Positions 1 to 5,400 of a stretch of DNA of 5,842 bases are shown in pieces (positions within the stretch are counted from its first letter, which is position 1; each line of letters begins with the position of its first letter). The notes beneath the pieces were generated by a model. It worked only from the letters and a program-made list of their open reading frames with translations. It was not told where the DNA came from and did not search any database. The translations under genes and the position numbers were made by a program. This DNA comes from an uncultured Lachnospiraceae bacterium (GTDB lineage: Bacteria; Bacillota_A; Clostridia; Lachnospirales; Lachnospiraceae): assembly GCA_910577835.1 (NCBI GenBank), contig CAJTOU010000100.1, positions 1 through 5,842 of the forward strand. Reading direction: 5' to 3'.

Positions 1-19
1 AGCCGTTTTACGGCCATTG
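1..19. repeat. 19-bp terminal redundancy, left copy (circularity mark)
   Basis: Identical to 5824-5842. The recombinase frame continues across the joint, with box I before it and box II after it. The repeat is therefore an assembly overlap of a circular molecule and not a biological direct repeat. The unique circle length is 5823 bp. Confidence 0.93.
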
Positions 20-662
20 GCAACCGCTGTTCCCCTGGAAGGCTTTCCATTTTAGAAATTTCTGCCTCAATTTGCTCTTTTGATACTATATCTTTTCCAC
101 GCAATTCCTGTAATTCTTTTCTCCGCAAGCCTGTTCCCTGGCAAAATTTAATCAGCTCATCATTGTTAGTTATTGAAAAGTGTTTATCTCTTACCCTGTC
201 ACCTCGGCTCCGCTTAATATCCTCCCTGTTTCGTTTTGGAGGCTTAAAATAATTTTCATCATCTGGATCAATCTTATATAACTTCCCCATGGCCTTAGCC
301 TCAAGCTGTACTGTCCAGGCGGAAAGCCCCTGATCCACTCTGAACTGCAACCATTCATTGACATACTTTCTGGCACTTTTCAGAGTGGAACACTCTGGAT
401 GATTTTCCTTGATGTACTTGATAAAATATTTCGTATGCTTCCAGTAACTTTTGTAGGTGTTAAAAGAAAAAATCTTGTTTTTCTCTGTTCCACTGGCTAT
501 AGCCTCTTTTTTGCTTTCGCCAAAAGCCTGCATTTTTATAAAACACTCATAGGCTTGCTGATGCAAATCCTTTGAATATGACTTATTTCTTCTTCCCACC
601 AGATGCCCCTCCTTCCCAAATTTATAAAAAAACATGCTTTTCCGGTAAACCAATTTGTTCAA
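1..662 (-). CDS. Tyrosine recombinase (integrase), N-terminal part, split by the ends of the sequence
   Basis: This is the first 220 codons of a phage-integrase-family site-specific recombinase; the rest is at 5400-5842 because the circle is opened inside the gene. The joined protein is 361 aa from the TTG at 660-662. That start is preferred because AGGAGG (672-677) lies 9 nt before it. The ATG at 633-635 (352 aa) has only a weak GGAAAA, and the frame stays open up to a stop at 720-722. Residues about 30-130 form the helical core-binding (SAM-like) domain, with aromatic and basic residues such as FNTYKSYWKHTKYF. The catalytic domain opens with GTGLRRKEL at 176-184, where Arg180 is the box I arginine. 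It probably acts on DNA in the cytoplasm to resolve plasmid multimers or integrate the circle. Family assignment is firm; the biological role is inferred. Confidence 0.92.
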   Translation of the reverse strand, partial: MNKLVYRKSMFFYKFGKEGHLVGRRNKSYSKDLHQQAYECFIKMQAFGESKKEAIASGTEKNKIFSFNTYKSYWKHTKYFIKYIKENHPECSTLKSARKYVNEWLQFRVDQGLSAWTVQLEAKAMGKLYKIDPDDENYFKPPKRNREDIKRSRGDRVRDKHFSITNNDELIKFCQGTGLRRKELQELRGKDIVSKEQIEAEISKMESLPGEQRLPMAVKR

Positions 663-671
663 GCCAAGCCG

Positions 672-677
672 CCTCCT
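672..677 (-). promoter_or_regulatory. Ribosome binding site deciding the TTG start of the recombinase
   Basis: The minus strand reads AGGAGG, then 9 nt, then TTG at 660-662. It is the only strong Shine-Dalgarno near the 5' end of the gene, so it favours the TTG over the ATG at 633-635 and the GTG at 714-716. Confidence 0.65.
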
Positions 678-1104
678 GTCAATCCCATTAAGGAATCCGA
701 CAATCGGCAAATACACTTTTTAACGTCTTATGTATGACTGGTTTAGGAACATCTTCCCACACTTTTTGTCTTGCTTATGTGTGCAGCCCTATTTATTTCA
801 ACTGGCAGTTAGGATTCTTCCAACATGTTTGTAGAGCATGTAGCTCTCCAGAAAATTTACAGTATTCTGGCTACTGTCAACATGATGCATTTATTTACTC
901 ATGCTTTCAAAAAGATTACTTGCACAAGGTTCATAATGTGCTTTCCAGTTCACAAAGGTTACTACGGCAAGCCTACACATCATACAGGAGCATCAATCCT
1001 ATTAGTGGCTTCTAATTAGCAAATCGCTAAACCCCTACCTGGTTAATCTATCAGGCAAGACGCTCTAGGCCTAATTACTATTTATCCTCGCCTAGACGAG
1101 CATT
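678..1104 (-). ncRNA. Candidate structured RNA or long 5' leader upstream of the recombinase
   Basis: About 430 nt separate the probable transcription start (near 1104) from the recombinase ribosome binding site, and neither strand holds a convincing gene. The stretch is dense in short inverted repeats. These are 1062-1070 with 1090-1101 (TCTAGGC/GCCTAGA plus flanking pairs), 1038-1041 with 1052-1055, 1016-1020 with 1026-1030, 986-989 with 997-1000, 922-926 with 937-941, 859-864 with 872-877 and 833-837 with 843-847. The pair 848-853/865-870 could form as an alternative to the 859-877 hairpin. No strong terminator separates it from the recombinase, so it may be a leader rather than a separate RNA. 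A single-strand origin or an attachment site with arm sites are other readings. I cannot match it to a known RNA class from memory. The structure is seen by eye only and was not folded. Confidence 0.4.
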
Positions 1105-1110
1105 TCATGC

Positions 1111-1139
1111 ATGTTACCATAATTAAAAAAATTGGTCAA
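1111..1139 (-). promoter_or_regulatory. Minus-strand sigma-A-type promoter for the leader and recombinase operon
   Basis: On the minus strand, TTGACC (1134-1139) and TAACAT (1111-1116) are separated by exactly 17 bp. An extended -10 TG motif (TGG) sits just before the -10. Transcription would start near 1104 and run through the hairpin-rich region into the recombinase and the 256-aa gene. It lies in a very AT-rich stretch next to the 17-bp palindrome. Confidence 0.6.
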
Positions 1140-1160
1140 CTTATTATTAAAATTAATCAT

Positions 1161-1207
1161 ATAACGGTTTACCCGTTCATGCGTTGCACTAACGGGTAAA
1201 CCGTTAT
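1161..1207. repeat. 17-bp perfect inverted repeat with nested dyads
   Basis: The arms are ATAACGGTTTACCCGTT (1161-1177) and its exact reverse complement (1191-1207), with a 13-nt loop. Each arm contains its own dyad, AACGG-n5-CCGTT, giving four half-sites with dyad centres 28 bp apart. It lies between the divergent minus-strand promoter (1111-1139) and plus-strand promoter (1262-1290), beside AT-rich DNA. It could be an operator, a Rep nick or binding site, or a recombinase core site. It lacks the clear T-run expected of a terminator. Confidence 0.85.
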
Positions 1208-1261
1208 TTTCCGCCTTTTTCATTATCAAAAATTCCAATATGACACTTAGATTCTTTGAAT

Positions 1262-1290
1262 TTCACAAATGAAAACGGTTGTGTTATAGT
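1262..1290 (+). promoter_or_regulatory. Plus-strand promoter for the small membrane protein
   Basis: TTCACA (1262-1267, five of six to TTGACA), a 17-bp spacer, then TATAGT (1285-1290, five of six to TATAAT). The spacer holds AACGGTT at 1274-1280, the same heptamer as in the palindrome arm at 1163-1169. This suggests one regulator may bind both. A leader of about 55 nt follows, with the small palindrome ggagatctcc (1304-1313). Confidence 0.65.
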
Positions 1291-1353
1291 ATAGCCATGA
1301 AAGGGAGATCTCCAAAAAGAAAAAAATATAGGCTCTTTAAGGAGGTATGAAGT

Positions 1354-1569
1354 ATGAAAAACGATAAACTTTTTAGGAACAGCATTATCTTTGCAGATCT
1401 TGTACTGTTTGCGATCCTTTGCTACACAGCATTCCTTGGTGTAGCAACTGTAACCGGACAGGTTGTCATCTATGCTGGTGTACTTCTGACAGCTACTGTA
1501 TTCGTTGTACTCTGCGATATTAGCCTGAGCTGGGCAGAACACAGAACCAAGAAACTGGTACACGCATAA
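1354..1569 (+). CDS. Small two-helix membrane protein, unknown function
   Basis: I do not recognise this 71-aa protein. It is the only plus-strand gene. GGAGG at 1341-1345 lies 8 nt before the ATG, there is a good promoter at 1262-1290, and a perfect terminator follows at 1601-1635, so it is a complete monocistronic unit. Residues about 10-32 and 36-56 are two hydrophobic helices joined by a tight turn (TVTGQ). Lys2, Lys5 and Arg8 at the N-terminus and His63, Arg64, Lys66 and Lys67 at the C-terminus predict both ends in the cytoplasm. Asp15 lies inside the first helix. There is no signal-peptidase site and no Cys-pair motif. It could be an exclusion or maintenance factor, a toxin-like peptide or a cargo gene; the sequence does not say which. 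Confidence 0.75.
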   Translation: MKNDKLFRNSIIFADLVLFAILCYTAFLGVATVTGQVVIYAGVLLTATVFVVLCDISLSWAEHRTKKLVHA

Positions 1570-1600
1570 ACAAAAGATAATTTAATATTATATCTAATAC

Positions 1601-1635
1601 ACAAAAAGAGTGGCATTTTCTGCCACTCTTTTTGT
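1601..1635. terminator. Bidirectional intrinsic terminator
   Basis: A perfect 15-bp stem (1601-1615 with 1621-1635) has a 5-nt loop TTTTC. The stem core is AGAGTGGCA/TGCCACTCT, and the A-run on one side and T-run on the other give a U-tract in both directions. It ends the membrane-protein gene (stop at 1569) and the convergent minus-strand gene (stop at 1669). Confidence 0.9.
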
Positions 1636-1668
1636 TCCCATTCTTCATAAATGGTACACAAAATACTC

Positions 1669-2307
1669 TTATCTTACTCCGAAAATTCGAGAAAAAATGC
1701 TCCTTCTTTTTTCGTATTCCGGCATAATTTTTTCTGCTGTTTCTTTTACAGCCTTTAGTTCTTCTGCCTGAATTATTGGAACATCTTCGATCTGACGTTG
1801 GATTGTCCCAGCATGGAGTGCCTGTGCAGCCTGTGCCGTATGCTGTGCAACAGCAAGTGATGTTGCAAGTTCTTCTATCGTTTTTGTCTGCCTCTCCAGC
1901 TGTTTATCCTTTTCCTCAAGCTGCCGGTCTTTAGCCGCTAATTGTTGGTCTTTCGCCTCCAGCTGACTTGTCAGGGCATCTATCGCAGTCTGAAATGTGG
2001 CAACAAGCGTGTTTTCCCGTTCCTGGCTTGCAGAAGGAATACCATCAACCGTATTTCCAGCATTGCCGCCAACCGTAAACATTTTACCATCATCTTTTGC
2101 GTCAACATTCACATTAGCTGTTTTTTGTTTACGCTGAAATGCCTGTTTTATCAAATTTTCCCCGTCAACACTTACCAACTTTTTACCGTCAACCGTTGAT
2201 ATGAACTTTTCTATTTCCGTTGACAACGGCACCTGTTTTATTTTTTTGAATACGGCCTGCTTAGATACGCCAATTTCCTCCGCAATTTCCTTTATCGTCT
2301 TCGCCAT
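1669..2307 (-). CDS. Plasmid HTH plus coiled-coil protein, DUF536-like
   Basis: This 212-aa protein has the layout of the DUF536-type proteins common on small Gram-positive plasmids, where they often lie near rep genes and are thought to help replication or stability. Residues 4-24 (KEIAEEIGVSKQAVFKKI) form a resolvase-like helix-turn-helix. A low-complexity linker follows with repeated TVDG/SVDG/TVGG motifs (about residues 38-90). A coiled coil spans about 104-165 with consecutive KDxQL heptads (LEAKDQQLAAKDRQLEEKDKQL). The tail is basic and amphipathic (KRRSIFSRIFG). The start ATG has a modest GGGGAT 4 nt before it. It lies 23 bp after the toxin remnant and is probably co-transcribed with the toxin-antitoxin pair. 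It is the last gene before the terminator. A DNA-binding partition or copy-control role is inference. Confidence 0.8.
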   Translation of the reverse strand: MAKTIKEIAEEIGVSKQAVFKKIKQVPLSTEIEKFISTVDGKKLVSVDGENLIKQAFQRKQKTANVNVDAKDDGKMFTVGGNAGNTVDGIPSASQERENTLVATFQTAIDALTSQLEAKDQQLAAKDRQLEEKDKQLERQTKTIEELATSLAVAQHTAQAAQALHAGTIQRQIEDVPIIQAEELKAVKETAEKIMPEYEKRRSIFSRIFGVR

Positions 2308-2330
2308 TTTATCCCCACAATCAAAATCCC

Positions 2331-2611
2331 CTAAAATAAATCACTATGAGTGCCTGTCCTAATCAGTTGCAAAACCAGGATATCTTTCCTGATTTTGTAT
2401 ACTAACAGCCAATCTGGTTCAATATGGCATTCCCTCATGCCTTTATAATTTCTTGAATTCATAAAGCAGGTGATCCTTATATGCTGGCGGCAATGTGACC
2501 CCGCTGCATAGCAGGGAAACAACCTTCTCCAGCTTTTCAGGGTTAAACCCCCTTATTTACTGCGAGTTTATAGTCCTTCTTGAATTGCCCTGTAAATCCC
2601 GGCTTAAGCAT
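2331..2611 (-). pseudogene. yafQ: YafQ-family mRNA interferase toxin, frame broken twice
   Basis: Three consecutive frames together spell a full YafQ/RelE toxin. Frame one starts at the ATG 2609-2611, which overlaps the antitoxin stop, and gives MLKPGFTGQFKKDYKLAVNKG. Frame two gives PEKLEKVVSLL...LPPAYKDHLL. Frame three gives NYKGMRECHIEPDWLLVYK...GTHSDLF to a stop at 2331. The breaks map to a five-base G run (C on the plus strand, 2548-2552) and to an A run (T, 2449-2451). Removing one base at each restores one frame of about 92 aa, close to E. coli YafQ (92 aa). The residues matching YafQ His50, His63, Asp67, Trp68, His87 and Phe91 are all present. YafQ proteins cut mRNA in the ribosome and are neutralised by DinJ. 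Two single-base gains in homopolymers fit sequencing error as well as real decay. As written, no functional toxin is encoded. Confidence 0.85.
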
Positions 2612-2870
2612 TGAGTGCCTCTATCAACTCCGACACGCTGTCAAACGGCCCTTCCAAGTCCTTGTCATTCTCTGCTACCTCCATTGCTGCATATGTTTCC
2701 TCATTTGGATCAAGCCTTACCTCGAATGGCAAACCACGACACCTTAAAGCCTGGCGGTAAAAAATCCCTGTGGCCGTACTTAAGTCAAGCCCCAGAGACT
2801 TGAAAAGCTCAGCAGCCTGTGCCTTTAATTCTGGTTCAATCCTCAATGTCATGTTCCCTTTGCTTGCCAT
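2604..2870 (-). CDS. dinJ: RelB/DinJ-family antitoxin
   Basis: This intact 88-aa protein has the N-terminal ribbon-helix-helix of RelB/DinJ antitoxins: the strand NMTLRIEPELKAQA, the helix AAELFKSLGLDLSTATGIFYRQAL (residues about 20-44), then the family-typical GLPFEVRLDPNEET. The acidic C-terminal half would wrap the toxin. GGAGGG at 2876-2881 lies 5 nt before the ATG. The toxin start codon overlaps its 3' end by 8 nt, the usual coupled layout. Antitoxins of this type dimerise, bind their own promoter and repress the operon; the matching promoter and repeats lie at 2891-2940. With the toxin frame broken, the antitoxin would be free to act only as a repressor or against related toxins elsewhere in the cell. 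Confidence 0.9.
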   Translation of the reverse strand: MASKGNMTLRIEPELKAQAAELFKSLGLDLSTATGIFYRQALRCRGLPFEVRLDPNEETYAAMEVAENDKDLEGPFDSVSELIEALNA

Positions 2871-2890
2871 ACAATCCCTCCATTTGGGGT

Positions 2891-2940
2891 TAATAATTTA
2901 TTATATTATAAATGCCCACATCTGCAAATGCAATGCAAAT
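2891..2940 (-). promoter_or_regulatory. Toxin-antitoxin promoter with operator-like repeats
   Basis: On the minus strand, TTGCAT (2928-2933), a 17-bp spacer and a perfect TATAAT (2905-2910) precede the antitoxin. ATTTGCA occurs twice (2934-2940 and 2923-2929), 11 bp apart, over the -35 region. A palindrome, TAATAA-n-TTATTA (2891-2903), lies between the -10 and the ribosome binding site. Either could be the DinJ/RelB operator. The promoter and repeats are seen; the binding role is inferred. Confidence 0.55.
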
Positions 2941-2952
2941 ATAATATGCGAT

Positions 2953-4395
2953 TTAGAGGATTGTCTGTTTATCTGACTGCACCAATATCCCAAACAACTC
3001 CTGCCAAATTTTGTCGTAATATTTATAGACTGTTGTTCTACTGATTCCTAATGTCTTGGCAATTTCTGTTATATTTGCATCTGGATTATTTTTTATATAC
3101 TCCTTTATCAGTTCCTCTTTCGTTCCAGACCCCCGCGGCCTGCCTTCTGGAGCTTTCATAGGCAACCCAATATGTTTCATTTCTTTTTTCCTGCTTCGTG
3201 CAAGGTAAAGATGTTGCTGTTGCGTAACACCATGGTTTCTTTTATTCCGCTCTATCCTAATGTCCGTCAACTTCTCAATATCGGCAATCGTGAAATTATA
3301 ATATTCCCTGTCATAGATTTCCAGTGCATTCCGCACATCTTCCTCTGTCAATGGATTGTCATGCTTCACACGGCGTAGCTCCTCATACACGTCATATAAA
3401 TCCTTTTCCAACTTATCCTTCGGCACATCGCATTTGCAGGCATAAATTACAAGGCACATCATGAAATAATACCTGTGGCCGCCCTTAACCTTGCCGGCCT
3501 GCCGCAGCCACCATTCATATAAAGCATATCCCTGCTTCCCCTTGATGTCCCACTTCTTTCTTTGCTTCTGTCGCTTTACGACAACCCTCTGATACCACTC
3601 AGGATATGCCTCCTTTGCCTCCGCTCGCGTCAATTTGGACGGGCAAAACGGTCTTGCAGTATTAACACGGCTAATGGGATCTGCATATTCATTCAGATAC
3701 TCCAAAGTGACCCTGTTGCCTGTTTGGAAAGCTCGCAGCATATTCCCATACTTACTGTTCATACTGCCAACCATGCGGAAACCCTGGTTAATGGACTGGT
3801 ACTGTATTTCTTTGTTCCTTGACGTTGCCTTGTACTCCCACAAACGGAACGTCAAATCATATTTCAACGCTTTGAGCTGCAATTTGATATTCAGGAAAAG
3901 ATCTATGGGCTGCTCAAAGACATAGTACACATGCAGCCCCCCGCCACTGGCAACCAGAAACGTTGGCATCGGCATCGTACGAATCCGCCCCGCGGGTGCG
4001 CCGAACCGAAGGAACAAATTGCGCAACTCACGTCCCCCGACACCGTCCAAGTCAAATACAAGGGCATTCATACTCTGTGCGTCCTCCAACCGGTTTCGCC
4101 TACCACGGTAGGACAGACCACTACACAACGTCATGGGATTCCCCTCCACATACTCCATATAATCGTTTTCCCAAGTATCCGCAAGCATGATCCGTCGCCG
4201 CAGCCGCCGATCTGTCCCTACGTCCCGCGCGTCCTGGTAAAGGTAAACCGCATTCGGATGGGAAAAATCCATATACATCTTCCCGCTTTCCTCATTATCT
4301 GGAAAGATATACTGATAAAAATCGCAACCATTAATCTCTGCATATTGGCTTCCCAACATAGTTATAATCTCATCATAGGCATCTAAAACCGCCAT
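2953..4395 (-). CDS. rep: Replication protein: archaeo-eukaryotic primase-polymerase domain with C-terminal HTH
   Basis: This 480-aa protein has the features of plasmid Rep/primases of the archaeo-eukaryotic primase superfamily. Residues 112-118 (LVFDLDG) carry the DxD metal motif (Asp115, Asp117). Residues 150-155 (SGGGLH) carry the small-x-His nucleotide motif. QGFRMVGSMNSKYG at 204-217 matches the later R-x-x-GS-x-N-x-K block. Residues about 300-390 are helical and resemble a PriCT-type primase C-terminal domain. Residues 441-463 (ITEIAKTLGISRTTVYKYYDKI) form a resolvase-like HTH that probably binds the origin. It would start and prime replication of this circle. The ATG at 4393-4395 is chosen because GGAGGG (4405-4410) lies 9 nt upstream; the GTG at 4402-4404 touches that site and is unlikely. 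The third metal-binding aspartate is not obvious. Two 54-bp repeats lie just upstream, probably as origin or control sites. Confidence 0.85.
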   Translation of the reverse strand: MAVLDAYDEIITMLGSQYAEINGCDFYQYIFPDNEESGKMYMDFSHPNAVYLYQDARDVGTDRRLRRRIMLADTWENDYMEYVEGNPMTLCSGLSYRGRRNRLEDAQSMNALVFDLDGVGGRELRNLFLRFGAPAGRIRTMPMPTFLVASGGGLHVYYVFEQPIDLFLNIKLQLKALKYDLTFRLWEYKATSRNKEIQYQSINQGFRMVGSMNSKYGNMLRAFQTGNRVTLEYLNEYADPISRVNTARPFCPSKLTRAEAKEAYPEWYQRVVVKRQKQRKKWDIKGKQGYALYEWWLRQAGKVKGGHRYYFMMCLVIYACKCDVPKDKLEKDLYDVYEELRRVKHDNPLTEEDVRNALEIYDREYYNFTIADIEKLTDIRIERNKRNHGVTQQQHLYLARSRKKEMKHIGLPMKAPEGRPRGSGTKEELIKEYIKNNPDANITEIAKTLGISRTTVYKYYDKIWQELFGILVQSDKQTIL

Positions 4396-4404
4396 ATATA
4401 ACAC

Positions 4405-4410
4405 CCCTCC
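4405..4410 (-). promoter_or_regulatory. Ribosome binding site deciding the ATG start of rep
   Basis: GGAGGG on the minus strand lies 9 nt before the ATG at 4393-4395, but directly abuts the in-frame GTG at 4402-4404. Spacing therefore favours the ATG. Confidence 0.6.
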
Positions 4411-4424
4411 CTGACGAAAAATCA

Positions 4425-4478
4425 GCTAACTCCAGCCCCTCTCCCAAAGACTATTACAGGGGGCTTAGATTATCAATA
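4425..4478. repeat. Direct repeat copy 1 upstream of rep (54 bp)
   Basis: Identical to 4513-4567 except for one extra A in the other copy; the period is 88 bp. Read as rep mRNA it starts TATTGATAATCTAAG. It then contains a hairpin made by AGCCCC and GGGGCT, closing a loop that contains TGTAATAGTCTTTGGG. It lies about 30 bp upstream of the rep start. Candidate Rep-binding iteron or copy-control leader hairpin. Confidence 0.9.
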
Positions 4479-4512
4479 GGTTTTTTGAACACTTTCTCAG
4501 CAAAACAAATCG

Positions 4513-4567
4513 GCTAACTCCAGCCCCTCTCCCAAAGACTATTACAGGAGGGCTTAGATTATCAATA
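4513..4567. repeat. Direct repeat copy 2 upstream of rep (55 bp)
   Basis: Same unit as 4425-4478: 36 identical bases, one inserted A at 4549, then 18 identical bases. The insertion falls in the hairpin stem, yet a stem can still form (AGCCCTCCT against AGAGGGGCT with a G-U pair and one mismatch). The rest of the 4405-4616 spacer holds no gene and no promoter I would trust. Confidence 0.9.
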
Positions 4568-4616
4568 CATTTTTTTACCTTTTTTCATTTTCCACGTTAC
4601 CACACTACTACAACTT

Positions 4617-5387
4617 TTATTGCATTCTTGGCATCATGTCCACCGGAACAGATACCAATGGCTTCGTATGCAGAAATATTATCTCCCAATAACCGGTCCT
4701 ATAATTTGCTTTTAAACGTCGATCCACAATCACATTATATCGAGCATACTCTTTCCAGCCTTTATTCCTAACCATATCTGCATATCCTCTTTCATATTTT
4801 GCGTTAATTCCAATCCGCGAAATCATCCATTTCTCATTTTCTTCATCATATCGAAACAATTCCTGTGTAAGATTCTTAACCTCCGGTTCCTCAAAACGTA
4901 CAATATATGGCGTTTCTAAAATAGTTTCCCAGAGTACCACATGCTTCCAATATCCATCACTGCCTTTATAGCGATGTTCCTTCTCCATAGATGCAACCAC
5001 AACATATCCTGTGTGCTCTTTTTTGGGCCTCAATTTTCGATCAGCATTTGCTCTTTCTCTCGCAATCCTCAATAAATTTACGTTCAATCTTCGTTGCAGC
5101 TCACATTCATTTCGTTCGGCATCTAATACATTTTTTAACTCTATCTCTTTTTGCACAAATATCGCTTCTACTTCATCAACTCTTTCTTGAATCTTTCTTT
5201 TTTCGTCTTGTACATTCCTCTCAGCGAGATATATCGCTTCTTCCGCTCCTCTTTCTGCCTTGGAAATCTTTTCAATCAGCTCTTTGTATTCCTCCTTTGT
5301 CAGAATAACATGGGTACAATCTGGATTAGATTGTCCACCATGAACCTCTTTGAAGCCAATTGCCGCTTTTCTTACAAACTCTGCCAC
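4617..5387 (-). CDS. Coiled-coil protein of unknown function, coupled to the recombinase
   Basis: I do not recognise this 256-aa protein. It starts with GTG (5385-5387), preceded at 7 nt by AGGAGG (5395-5400), which overlaps the recombinase stop codon. Only 12 nt separate the two genes, so they are co-transcribed and probably translationally coupled. Residues about 30-120 are a long, highly charged helix rich in Glu, Lys, Arg and Ala, likely a coiled coil (for example KEEYKELIEKISKAERGAEEA). Residues 125-256 form a compact, aromatic-rich domain with many Trp and Tyr (YWKHVVLWETI, RYNVIVDRRLKANYRTGYWEIIF). There is no signal peptide, membrane helix or catalytic motif that I can see. Its position suggests an accessory factor for recombination or a DNA-organising protein, but this is context only. 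Confidence 0.8.
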   Translation of the reverse strand: MAEFVRKAAIGFKEVHGGQSNPDCTHVILTKEEYKELIEKISKAERGAEEAIYLAERNVQDEKRKIQERVDEVEAIFVQKEIELKNVLDAERNECELQRRLNVNLLRIARERANADRKLRPKKEHTGYVVVASMEKEHRYKGSDGYWKHVVLWETILETPYIVRFEEPEVKNLTQELFRYDEENEKWMISRIGINAKYERGYADMVRNKGWKEYARYNVIVDRRLKANYRTGYWEIIFLHTKPLVSVPVDMMPRMQ

Positions 5388-5393
5388 GGCAGC

Positions 5394-5400
5394 ACCTCCT
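5394..5400 (-). promoter_or_regulatory. Ribosome binding site deciding a GTG start
   Basis: AGGAGGT on the minus strand sits inside the end of the recombinase gene, sharing a base with its TAA stop. It lies 7 nt (6 nt counting the final T) before the GTG at 5385-5387. This supports the GTG start and operon coupling. Confidence 0.7.

Noticed and set aside
1..19. Terminal 19-bp repeats as attL/attR of an integrated element
   Set aside because: The repeat lies inside the recombinase gene and closing it restores a complete catalytic domain. An assembly overlap of a circle explains it better.
734..1015. Plus-strand open frame of 93 aa (and an overlapping 64-aa frame from 825)
   Set aside because: No ribosome binding site, unusual Cys/His/Ser-rich composition, no recognisable domain, and the stretch is packed with inverted repeats. 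It is better explained as non-coding structured DNA or RNA.
1161..1207. 17-bp inverted repeat as a transcription terminator
   Set aside because: The loop is 13 nt, no proper U-tract follows on either strand, and no gene ends there. Operator, origin or recombination site is more likely.
1204..1563. Minus-strand open frame of 119 aa over the membrane-protein gene
   Set aside because: Shadow of the plus-strand gene, which has its own promoter, ribosome binding site and terminator.
2331..2522. Stand-alone 63-aa protein beginning at 2522
   Set aside because: Its last two thirds are the C-terminal half of YafQ and its start is out-of-frame toxin sequence. It is a fragment of the frameshifted toxin.
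3931..4386. Plus-strand open frame of 151 aa inside rep
   Set aside because: It is antisense to the strongly supported replication protein, has no ribosome binding site, and its composition reflects the GC-rich opposite strand.
4402..4404. GTG start for rep, three codons upstream
   Set aside because: It directly abuts the GGAGGG site, leaving no spacing. The ATG at 4393-4395 has the normal 9-nt spacing.
4425..4567. Direct repeats as a CRISPR array
   Set aside because: Only two units, 54 bp long, 34 bp between copies, with no cas genes. They sit in the leader of rep.
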